Source of the DNA: SKLM01 sp050049955
GTDB taxonomy: Bacteria > Chloroflexota > Anaerolineae > B4-G1
NCBI GenBank assembly: GCA_050049955.1
Contig: JASFVG010000188.1
Span: forward strand, 1-8,829
Length of the DNA stretch: 8,829 bases
Direction of reading: 5' to 3'
The notes under the pieces are model-generated. The model saw nothing but the letters and a program-made list of their open reading frames with translations, ran no database searches and was not told the DNA's origin. The translations under genes were made by a program, and so were the position numbers. Positions 1 through 6,451 of the stretch are shown here, piece after piece; positions within the stretch are counted from its first letter, which is position 1, and each line of letters starts with the position of its first letter.

Positions 1-666
1 AACGTCCGCCGGCTGACCGTTGGCCTTCCAGAGGGGGGTCCAGAAGAACCCGACGCCGTCGGCCTCAGCCGCGCCGTAGGCACCGTCTCCAGTGCGGGAC
101 AGGGTGATGGTATCGCCGGCGGTAACGTAGCCCCAGACCACATCGTACGCCAGGTCGGCGACGAAGCCATCCATACCGGCCTGGCCGGTCGCAAACACCC
201 GATCCAAAGGTGGACCACCACTCTCCTCACCAGACATCGGTGGAGCGACGGAAGAGCCACCGGCTGCTGGCGCCAATGCGCTGGCGGCGGGGGTACTGCC
301 CACTGCCCCTCGCACCTCGCTGCGGTGCGAAGGACCTCGCTCGTCAGCAGGTGGCACGGGATCAGGCTGCCGCGCGCGGGTCGCCACCTCGAGAGTGCCG
401 TGCGACACGTCATCCGACGGCGGTGCAGGAGCCCAGGCGGATCGATCCCCGCGAACCGCCTCCCGCGCATCCGCGGAGACATCGGCCGAGGCGAGGCGCC
501 CATGCCCGGGGATGCTCGTGAGTCGAGCCTCGACGCCTGGTCCGATAGACTTAGCCTCGATCGACTGGCTACGGGAAAACGCCAATAGCAGCCCGAAGGT
601 CAGGCTCAGTGCGATGACCAGCGACCAGATCACCTGACTCGCTTTGGTAGCCCGTGCTAGCCCCAT
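1..666 (-). CDS. Exported/membrane-anchored protein with Ser/Pro/Ala-rich linker and beta-rich domain (3' end off the window)
   Basis: An open frame runs from an ATG at 666-664 leftward to the window edge with no stop: 222 codons, C-terminus missing. The start is well supported, with a purine-rich Shine-Dalgarno run (GGGGGGAGGAG) directly before the ATG. Residues 1-11 are basic (R5, K8), and 12-31 form one hydrophobic segment (VIWSLVIALSLTFGLLLAFS), followed by SIEA-K, which could be a signal peptidase I site; a signal anchor is equally possible. Residues about 39-160 are low-complexity, rich in Ala, Pro, Ser, Gly and Arg, like an extracytoplasmic linker. From about 165 the sequence becomes ordered and beta-like (FVADLAYDVVWGYVTAGDTI, then GFFWTPLW), resembling bacterial Ig-like modules that may repeat beyond the edge. 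I do not recognise a named family and infer no activity. It is divergent from the gene at 1738. Confidence 0.72.
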   Translation of the reverse strand, partial: MGLARATKASQVIWSLVIALSLTFGLLLAFSRSQSIEAKSIGPGVEARLTSIPGHGRLASADVSADAREAVRGDRSAWAPAPPSDDVSHGTLEVATRARQPDPVPPADERGPSHRSEVRGAVGSTPAASALAPAAGGSSVAPPMSGEESGGPPLDRVFATGQAGMDGFVADLAYDVVWGYVTAGDTITLSRTGDGAYGAAEADGVGFFWTPLWKANGQPADV

Positions 667-679
667 CTCCTCCCCCCTT
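667..679 (-). promoter_or_regulatory. Ribosome binding site of the exported-protein gene
   Basis: Read on the minus strand this is AAGGGGGGAGGAG immediately before the ATG at 666. The GGGGGAGG core lies a few bases upstream of the start, a usual distance. It decides the start of a frame that is otherwise only open to the window edge. Confidence 0.6.
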
Positions 680-1034
680 CTGCGACGATCAATGTGCCGT
701 TGTGCATCAGATCCAGGCCGCGAGGGGCGCGGCGGTGCCCCCATCGCCTGAACACGATCCCATCGTCTCGTTCCATGCTAGGCCAATGTGCTCGGCGCAC
801 GATCTGACCGACTCATCCCACGTTGCTACCCTACCGAGCATAGGGGATGCCAAGAATCGCTGTCAAGCCGTGCCGATTCCTGAGAGCACGGTCTACTATC
901 GTACGGAACAGCGCTATGGCGATACCCGGCGCGGCAACCCGGGGACAGCACGGCAGTGATGGTTGGCGTCGCCGGCTCGCTGAGGATGCTCTGCCCGGCC
1001 CGGCACCCGCATGACACCTTCGGATCCCTGTGGT

Positions 1035-1056
1035 GCAAGGATAGGGCGCTCCTTGC
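1035..1056. other. Small stem-loop, 7-bp stem
   Basis: GCAAGGA at 1035-1041 pairs perfectly with TCCTTGC at 1050-1056 around an 8-nt loop. No T-run follows on either strand, so it is not a typical intrinsic terminator. A 7-bp stem can arise by chance in a region of this size. The pairing is certain; any function is not. Confidence 0.3.
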
Positions 1057-1276
1057 TCAGTGGCGTTCACCTTCCCCACGCCCCCTGACCGCGATTGGTT
1101 ATGGCGAACATCGGCGGTGAGACCGTCACTCACTGGCGGCGGCAGCAACAACGGATGGGTTAGTGCTCAAAGGGCTCCCTCATCGAGGCTGACGACCCTT
1201 CTTACGACGGAGTAGCAGTCCATCCTAGTATACCACAAAACGAGCGGTTTGTCTGTAGCAAGATTGTGATATTCTG

Positions 1277-1330
1277 TGTGGCGCACGTTAGACTCCGCTT
1301 GTGGCGCATACGCCACACGCCGTTGGCGCA
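1277..1330. repeat. TGTGGCGCA-type repeat cluster with an 18-bp near-palindrome
   Basis: TGTGGCGCA occurs exactly at 1277-1285 and again at 1300-1308, with a variant GTTGGCGCA at 1322-1330. The copies begin 23 and 22 bases apart, about two helical turns. The middle copy is half of an 18-bp near-palindrome at 1300-1317 (TGTGGCGCATACGCCACA: 7-bp arms around CATA). Same-face spacing of half-sites plus one full palindrome is the usual look of a binding site for a dimeric transcription factor. It lies about 420 bp before the plus-strand start and over 600 bp before the minus-strand start, far for a simple operator on either. The repeats are seen; the regulatory role is inferred. Confidence 0.45.
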
Positions 1331-1456
1331 CGCGCGGCCTGTCCCGTACCACCCGGCTGCGGCCCTGGGCATGCACGCTAGGCTATGGGAACGGCAAAGG
1401 GACGACCTGACCAACCCGCACGGCGCGTTTGCGAAACCGGCCAGGAGGTGGTATCC

Positions 1457-1688
1457 TTTCGGAGTGCACAGGCAGCGTGATTGCTGATCAGGTCGTATGA
1501 GAGGGCCTTCTACTGGGACGCGGGGAACTCCACCAGACCGGGACTGTCGGTCCAGCCTTGACCAAGGATAACGACCGTCGTCGTGTGAGTGAATACGCTT
1601 TGGCACCCCAAGAGCGTGTTCCACAGTACAGACAGTATGATGTCGCCTGAGACCTACCCAGACCGAGCTGTACCTGTGCACTCCGAAA
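1457..1688. repeat. Perfect 16-bp inverted repeat enclosing about 200 bp (MITE-like or paired operator)
   Basis: TTTCGGAGTGCACAGG at 1457-1472 is matched exactly by its reverse complement at 1673-1688, giving a 232-bp unit. Outside the perfect arms both sides show GGTA and AGGT matches at slightly different distances, as if longer arms had diverged. I find no transposase frame inside and no clear target-site duplication. The size, termini and lack of coding fit a miniature inverted-repeat element. Alternatives are two oppositely oriented protein-binding sites, or the closing stem of a long RNA leader, since the right arm ends 49 bp before the GTG start of the next gene. Confidence 0.45.
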
Positions 1689-1700
1689 ACCGCTGTACCT
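1667..1700. repeat. Direct repeat GCTGTACCT (two copies, 25-bp period)
   Basis: GCTGTACCT is present at 1667-1675 and at 1692-1700, flanking and slightly overlapping the right arm of the 16-bp inverted repeat. The second copy ends 37 bp before the GTG start at 1738, so the pair lies where an operator for that gene could be. Nine-base repeats are weak evidence alone. Confidence 0.3.
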
Positions 1701-1718
1701 CGTCCTGTTCGTCGCCAC

Positions 1719-1730
1719 GGGAGGTGGAGG
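1719..1730 (+). promoter_or_regulatory. Ribosome binding site of the ligase/polymerase-like gene
   Basis: GGGAGGTGGAGG lies 7 bases before the GTG at 1738. It contains a full GGAGGT core (1720-1725) and a second GGAGG at 1726-1730. It supports the GTG start, since no in-frame ATG exists nearby upstream. Confidence 0.65.
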
Positions 1731-1737
1731 ATCAATC

Positions 1738-4398
1738 GTGACACAGAAACGGGTTGTTCCGTCCAGACTGAGCTGCTTTGCGGACGGCCTCATTGAGGCT
1801 GGTTGGCTGGCGGCGGTCGTGGCTCCGCCCATGCTCTTCAACACCCTGGCGCTGAACCAGTTCATCCTTCCCAAAGTGTGCGTGTTCCGATCGATTGTGC
1901 TCGTCATGGTGCTTGCGTGGTGCATCCGGGCGGTAGAACAGTGGAACGCCGGGGCCGGATCTGGTATTGCCCACCGACTGGTCGAGTTCCTGCGCAGGCC
2001 TCTTGTGCTCCCGGCAGTGGCACTGGCAGCGGCCTACGGCGTCAGCACGGCCCTCTCTATCTGGCCCCGCGGCAGCTTCTGGGGCTCCTACAATCGTCAG
2101 CAGGGCACGTACACAGCCATCTGCTACATAGCGCTATTCCTTGTCGTGCTGCACTCCCTTCGCAGTCGAGCGCAGCTGGAGCGACTGACGACGATGATGG
2201 TTGTGGCCAGTTTGCCCGTCTGCCTGTTTGCGCTGGTACGGCCCTACCGCCTGGGCTGGGAGGGTTGGAGCGACGCTTTCGGCGGTGGCCGGGTTTCTGC
2301 ATCGCTGGGGAATCCCATCTTCCTGGGTGCCTACGTCGCAATGGTCATACCGCTGACTCTGAGCAAGGTCATCAGCTCTCTGGAGGAGATCCTGCGAGGC
2401 GACCAAGCCGGCATACCTGGGGTGATCTCGATGATCTTGCATTCGTTCGTGCTGTGCGCGCAGGTGGTCACGCTCGTGCTGACTCAGAGTCGCGGTCCCT
2501 TGCTGGCGCTTCTACTCAGTCTGTTCGTCTTCGCCTTGCTCTTCCTGATACAACGGGGGCGGAGATGGCACGGCATCGTGGTGATCAGCCTGGCCGTGGC
2601 GGCAGGCCTCTTCCTCATAACGCTCAACTTGCCCAACACGCCGCTCGGACCGCTGAAGAGAATCCCCAATTTCAGACGGTTGGGCACGATTGCGAACGAT
2701 CGATCAGTGCGGTTCAGGGCCGCTATCTGGGAGACGGCTGTCCGGATGTCCACCGCCACTTCCTTGCGAACGCTCTTCGGGCATGGGCCGGAGACTGTTG
2801 GGGTGAACTTCTATCGCTACATTACGCCGGAGGCTGCTCACTTTCGGGGCGCCAAGCGGGCCGTGGACCGGATGCATAACGAAACACTGGACGCTTGGGC
2901 CACGACCGGGTTGACGGGCGTAACGGCACAGCTTCTTCTGTTCAGCAGCCTCTTCTACCTCGGCTTCCAGCGGCTGGGTCTGACTCGCAGTCGCCGGCGG
3001 CGCCTTGCGCTTGGCGGGCTTATGGCAGCAGGCGCCATCCTCGGTGCTGTGACCCCGTGGATTCTGGATCGCTCGCTGAGGTTCTCGGGAATCGGGGTAC
3101 CGTTGGGGCTCGTCCTTGGCCTCCTGCTCTTCCTGGCCATACTGCTCTTCAGCGGGCAGACGCACCAGATTCGAGATGCCACGGATCTACCGCTGATCGC
3201 GCTGATCTCAGGCGTTGCGGCCCATTTCGCGGAGATCCAGACCGGCATAGCGTTCACCGTGACTCGTGCCCACTTCTGGGTCTATGCTGCCCTGGTCGGG
3301 GTCTTAGGCTTCTCGATCCGGGGCGAACGGGACCCGGAGTGGGACGAAAGGGATGGTACTTCTCGCAACGCACACCAGGCCTCAATCATTCCTCTCGCGG
3401 TGCTGACTGGCCTGCTGCTCGTCACCGCCGGTTTCTCCCTCGTCAGGTACAACTTCGGCGTCCGATCTCACGCCTACATCGTCCTGATCCTGCTGATGTC
3501 CTGGCTCCTCGCCGGGCTTGGCCTGGCCAGTCAGTCAGGCACAGTCGCAGGAGAATCGGACGCACAGACCTACATTCGCCGCTTAGGAATCTACTGCGCG
3601 CTCTCGTTGGGGAGCTTGCTCGCCTTTCTGCCCTTCCATCTGACCAACCTGCGACCCTACCTAGTGCCCGCAGCACTGTCGGCAACCTACTATGGCTTTG
3701 TTCTGATCGCCTTGGTTGTCGTTGCTCTGTCCCTGCCGACAAGCAGGCCCCTGGCCCAGCGCTTCGTCGAGAGGCGCTGGTGGATCCATCCTCTCCTCGT
3801 GCTGGTGGTCGGACTGATCTTGGTCAGAACCAACCTGAACTCCGTGACCGCAGACACGTTCGCAGCCGTGGGCGAGGAGTACAAGCGGCGGGGCCTCTGG
3901 GATCAAAGCGTCTCCGCGCATGAGCGAGCTGTGGAGCTTGCTCCAGGCGAGGACCGCTACCACTTGTTGTTGGGGCGAGCCTATCGTAGTCAGGCACTGG
4001 CGGAGGCGGCCGAGGAAGCCCCTCGGTTTGAGCGGGCGCGCGAGGCACACGAGGTCGCCCGAAGGTTGAGCCCGCTGGAGCCCGACCACTACGCCGGGCT
4101 GGGGCATCTGTACCGTGCTTGGGCAGGCGTAACCGATGACCTGGAGGGAAAGACTGAGCGGCTAACTCAGGCGCTGTCCTACTACCAACAGGCGAGGAGC
4201 ATGGCCCCTCTGGCACACGGCGAGACTCTGAAGGAGGCCGCAGTCGAGTCGCACGTCCAACTGGCCGAGAGCTACGTTCAGTTGGGCATGGTCGACATGG
4301 CCGTTGACCAGTATCAGGCCGCGGCGCTACTCAGTTCGCCCGAGAAGAGGTCGGAGTTGGAGACGATACTCGCTGAGCTGCAAGGGGACGCACGCTGA
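1738..4398 (+). CDS. O-antigen ligase/polymerase-like (Wzy_C/WaaL family) membrane protein with C-terminal TPR domain
   Basis: This 886-residue protein has many hydrophobic segments between residues about 20 and 697 (I count roughly 16-19, more than the 10-12 usual for WaaL-type ligases). Family-type landmarks are SLGNPIFLGAYVAMVIPL (189-206), LTQSRGPLLALLL (248-260), a loop with RAAIWETAVRM (327-337) and LFGHGPETVGVNFYRY (346-361), and RMHNETLDAWATTGLTG (378-394), whose His380-Asn381 match the conserved HN of O-antigen ligases and Wzy/PglL-type enzymes. Residues about 706-870 hold three to four TPR-like helix pairs (for example GEEYKRRGLWDQSVSAHERA and LAESYVQLGMVDMAVDQY), probably outside the membrane. 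It likely uses undecaprenyl-linked glycan as donor; whether it ligates, polymerises or glycosylates protein cannot be read from sequence. The start is GTG with a strong ribosome binding site. It converges with the sugar-nucleotide operon. Confidence 0.88.
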   Translation: MTQKRVVPSRLSCFADGLIEAGWLAAVVAPPMLFNTLALNQFILPKVCVFRSIVLVMVLAWCIRAVEQWNAGAGSGIAHRLVEFLRRPLVLPAVALAAAYGVSTALSIWPRGSFWGSYNRQQGTYTAICYIALFLVVLHSLRSRAQLERLTTMMVVASLPVCLFALVRPYRLGWEGWSDAFGGGRVSASLGNPIFLGAYVAMVIPLTLSKVISSLEEILRGDQAGIPGVISMILHSFVLCAQVVTLVLTQSRGPLLALLLSLFVFALLFLIQRGRRWHGIVVISLAVAAGLFLITLNLPNTPLGPLKRIPNFRRLGTIANDRSVRFRAAIWETAVRMSTATSLRTLFGHGPETVGVNFYRYITPEAAHFRGAKRAVDRMHNETLDAWATTGLTGVTAQLLLFSSLFYLGFQRLGLTRSRRRRLALGGLMAAGAILGAVTPWILDRSLRFSGIGVPLGLVLGLLLFLAILLFSGQTHQIRDATDLPLIALISGVAAHFAEIQTGIAFTVTRAHFWVYAALVGVLGFSIRGERDPEWDERDGTSRNAHQASIIPLAVLTGLLLVTAGFSLVRYNFGVRSHAYIVLILLMSWLLAGLGLASQSGTVAGESDAQTYIRRLGIYCALSLGSLLAFLPFHLTNLRPYLVPAALSATYYGFVLIALVVVALSLPTSRPLAQRFVERRWWIHPLLVLVVGLILVRTNLNSVTADTFAAVGEEYKRRGLWDQSVSAHERAVELAPGEDRYHLLLGRAYRSQALAEAAEEAPRFERAREAHEVARRLSPLEPDHYAGLGHLYRAWAGVTDDLEGKTERLTQALSYYQQARSMAPLAHGETLKEAAVESHVQLAESYVQLGMVDMAVDQYQAAALLSSPEKRSELETILAELQGDAR

Positions 4399-4412
4399 TC
4401 CCACGACCCGGA

Positions 4413-4439
4413 GTCCGGCCAGACCACCACCGGCCGGAC
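4413..4439. terminator. GC-rich hairpin between convergent genes (possible terminator)
   Basis: GTCCGGCC at 4413-4420 pairs perfectly with GGCCGGAC at 4432-4439 around an 11-nt loop, beginning 15 bases after the stop codon of the plus-strand gene and about 140 bases beyond the stop of the minus-strand operon. Neither side has a T-run, so intrinsic termination is uncertain. The position suits a bidirectional or Rho-assisted end between convergent transcripts. The rest of the 181-bp gap holds nothing I recognise. Confidence 0.4.
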
Positions 4440-4579
4440 GGACTGCAGGGACCAGACAGCACGGTTCCTTGCTCGGCTACCAGTTGACGCGTACCCCGTC
4501 CGGGATTGCGCTGCTTCGCCTATCGGGCCCAGCCAGTTGGCCGCCCTTGTGGCCGTTTCCCTTCGCCACGCCAGGAGGC

Positions 4580-6451
4580 TCAACCTTTCGCTGCCGGTGC
4601 TGGGCGAAACTCAGGAACGACTTCGCGGAGCTTGGCGACGATGCGCTCGGCGTCCGTCCCATAGGCCAGCCTCTCAAGCTCCGCAATGTCGTCGTCCAGC
4701 CTGTCACGCGCAGGATCGTCCCTCGGTTCGATGACCAGAATGGCATGATGTGGCGTGGGACGCGGCTCCTCCCACGCTGCAAAGAGCTGCTCACTCAGCT
4801 TCTCACCGGGCCTGAGCTCGGTGAAGACCACTTCGATATCTCGACCCGGCTCCAGACCCGACAGGCGGATCAGGTCGTGCGCGAGATCCAGGACCTTAAC
4901 CTGCTCCTCCATGTCCAGCACGAAGATCTCGCCGCCTTCGCCCATGGCCGCGGCCTGGATGACCAGCTGGACGGCCTCAGGGATGGTCATGAAGAACCGC
5001 TCAGCTTCTGGATGGGTGACGGTGACCGGGCCGCCCGCAGTGATCTGCCGCTGAAACAGCGGTACGACGCTGCCCTGGCTTCCCAGCACATTCCCAAACC
5101 GGACGGTAACAAAGACGGCACCATCCCGCCGAGCCATGTCCTGGACCAGGAGTTCCGCCACCCGCTTCGTGGCGCCCATCACACTCACTGGGTTGACCGC
5201 CTTGTCCGTCGAGATCAACACAAAGCGCTCCACGCCGTGCGCGGCAGCCAGTCGAGCCACGTTCCGCGTCCCGACGACGTTGTTCGTGATCGCCTCTGCA
5301 AGATTGCACTCCATCAGCGGCACGTGCTTGTGGGCAGCGGCATGGAATACCACGGTGGGGCGATGGGCTGACCAGACGCCCTCAATCCTTCTCTCGTTCC
5401 TCACGTCTGCTATGACGGGCTGCACGGGTAGACCCGGGAACCGCTCGCGGAGCTCCAGCCGGATGTCGTAGACGCTGTTTTCGCAATGGTCGACTAGAAT
5501 CAGCATCTCGGGGCCGTGGATCGCGATCTGATGGCACAGCTCCGACCCAATCGAACCACCTGCACCGGTTACCAGAACTCGAGCCCCTGCCAGATAGCCG
5601 CACACAGCGTCAAGATCGATGGACACCGGCTCCCTGCGCAGCAAGTCCTCCAGGCCGATCTCACGGATCTGTCTGACGCTCACCGTACCATCGAGCAGCT
5701 CATAGATGCCGGGCACGGTTCTGAAGGGAACGTCCGCCGCCCCGCAGATGGCCATGATGTCCCTGATCACCTGGCCTGAGACGGTCGGCATGGCGATGAT
5801 GGCTTCATCCACATCACCGTCTCTCGCCACCTCTGGTATGGCCTCCCGGGTGCCCACCACCGGTACGTTGTGAATCCGCATGCTGAGCTTGGCCGGATCA
5901 TCGTCTATGAATCCGACCGGCAGGAGCCCCAGCCCCGGGTTTGCCTGCATCTCCCGAAGGAGCATCGCGCCAGCATCACCTGCGCCGATGATGAGCACAC
6001 GGCTGTGCGCCTGGGGCGGCTGCCGTAGGGCCCGACCCTTCTGCGTGGATCTCCGAGGCGGGAACAGGCGGAAGGAGAACCTGACGCCGCCGATCAACAA
6101 CAGGGTCAACAGCCAATCGATGATGACCACCGAGCGGGGAAAGCGATCGATCACCCCGAAGGGGAGCAGCAGGCCAAACACAAGGGCGGCCAACACGACG
6201 GAGCTGAGCGAAACCGCCCAGGCGACGGATAGCGCCTCCTCCACGCTCGCATAGCGCCAAAGCCGCCGGTACAGGCCGAATAGGTAGAAGATGAGAGGCT
6301 TCAGGACAAGGGACGCCAGGATGAAGAGCAGGCAGGCGCGGTAGTAGCGCTGAAAGCGGAGCATGTCCAGCCGGACCGTGAAACTGAGGATGGGGACGGC
6401 GGCGATCAACAGAAGGTCGGCCAGGAGCAGGTAGCGGTTGCGGATGACCAT
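4580..6451 (-). CDS. FlaA1/CapD (PglF-like) membrane nucleotide-sugar 4,6-dehydratase
   Basis: This 623-residue protein has the full two-domain layout. Residues about 5-130 carry four membrane segments. Residues 151-280 form a CoA-binding-like Rossmann fold (VLIIGAGDAGAMLLREM). From 292 comes an extended SDR domain with the NAD motif VLVTGAGGSIGSEL (292-305). The active site LISTDKAVNP (Thr415, Asp416, Lys417) and VMGATKR place Met425 where ordinary SDRs have Tyr, with Lys429 kept; this Met-x3-Lys form is characteristic of the PglF/FlaA1/CapD group. RFGNVLGSQGSV follows at 451-462. The expected reaction is UDP-GlcNAc to UDP-4-keto-6-deoxy sugar (C5 retention as in PglF, or inversion as in some relatives). 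It is the last gene of the operon. Its ATG overlaps the upstream TGA (TGATG); a GTG one codon earlier (6454) is an alternative. Confidence 0.92.
   Translation of the reverse strand: MVIRNRYLLLADLLLIAAVPILSFTVRLDMLRFQRYYRACLLFILASLVLKPLIFYLFGLYRRLWRYASVEEALSVAWAVSLSSVVLAALVFGLLLPFGVIDRFPRSVVIIDWLLTLLLIGGVRFSFRLFPPRRSTQKGRALRQPPQAHSRVLIIGAGDAGAMLLREMQANPGLGLLPVGFIDDDPAKLSMRIHNVPVVGTREAIPEVARDGDVDEAIIAMPTVSGQVIRDIMAICGAADVPFRTVPGIYELLDGTVSVRQIREIGLEDLLRREPVSIDLDAVCGYLAGARVLVTGAGGSIGSELCHQIAIHGPEMLILVDHCENSVYDIRLELRERFPGLPVQPVIADVRNERRIEGVWSAHRPTVVFHAAAHKHVPLMECNLAEAITNNVVGTRNVARLAAAHGVERFVLISTDKAVNPVSVMGATKRVAELLVQDMARRDGAVFVTVRFGNVLGSQGSVVPLFQRQITAGGPVTVTHPEAERFFMTIPEAVQLVIQAAAMGEGGEIFVLDMEEQVKVLDLAHDLIRLSGLEPGRDIEVVFTELRPGEKLSEQLFAAWEEPRPTPHHAILVIEPRDDPARDRLDDDIAELERLAYGTDAERIVAKLREVVPEFRPAPAAKG

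Larger units (their letters stand above)
667..1737. other. Long divergent intergenic region without a convincing gene
   Basis: About 1.07 kb separates the divergent starts at 666 and 1738. Several frames stay open here on both strands (for example 654-959 plus, 831-1151 minus, 1202-1744 minus), but they overlap each other, are rich in Arg, Ser, Pro and His, lack a good ribosome binding site and resemble no family I know. I therefore call the region non-coding. From 667 to about 1200 I see only a 7-bp hairpin at 1035-1056. From about 1240 to 1340 there is a repeat cluster with a palindrome. From 1457 to 1700 lies a perfect inverted repeat and a short direct repeat. Promoter-like hexamers exist (TTGTCT at 1249 with TATTCT at 1270, spacer 15; TATGAT at 1636), but none has consensus -35 sequence and spacing, so I do not call a promoter. 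Confidence 0.6.

Noticed and set aside
654..959. A 101-codon plus-strand frame beginning over the start of the exported-protein gene
   Set aside because: No ribosome binding site, Pro/His/Ser-rich sequence without pattern, and overlap with other equally weak frames on the opposite strand.
1249..1275. Promoter-like TTGTCT and TATTCT hexamers
   Set aside because: The 15-base spacer is short, the -35 is imperfect, and no gene starts soon after on this strand.
667..1737. Search for tRNA, small structured RNA or CRISPR repeats in the long gap
   Set aside because: No cloverleaf-like set of stems, no regularly spaced long direct repeats with unique spacers, and no recognised riboswitch core were seen by eye.
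1202..1744. A 180-codon minus-strand frame in the divergent intergenic region
   Set aside because: It spans both arms of the inverted repeat, lacks a convincing ribosome binding site, resembles no family and would run into the start of the ligase gene on the other strand.
1803..3923. Two plus-strand frames of 358 and 342 codons (1803-2879 and 2895-3923) in a different phase from the ligase gene
   Set aside because: Both lie fully inside the 886-codon frame, which has the membrane segments, family motifs and ribosome binding site; their composition is Arg/Pro/Ser/Gly-rich and patternless.
4304..5371. A 355-codon open frame on the plus strand antisense to the dehydratase
   Set aside because: It is opposite a gene with complete family motifs, has atypical Arg/Pro/His-rich composition and no recognisable domain; long antisense frames are common in GC-rich coding DNA.
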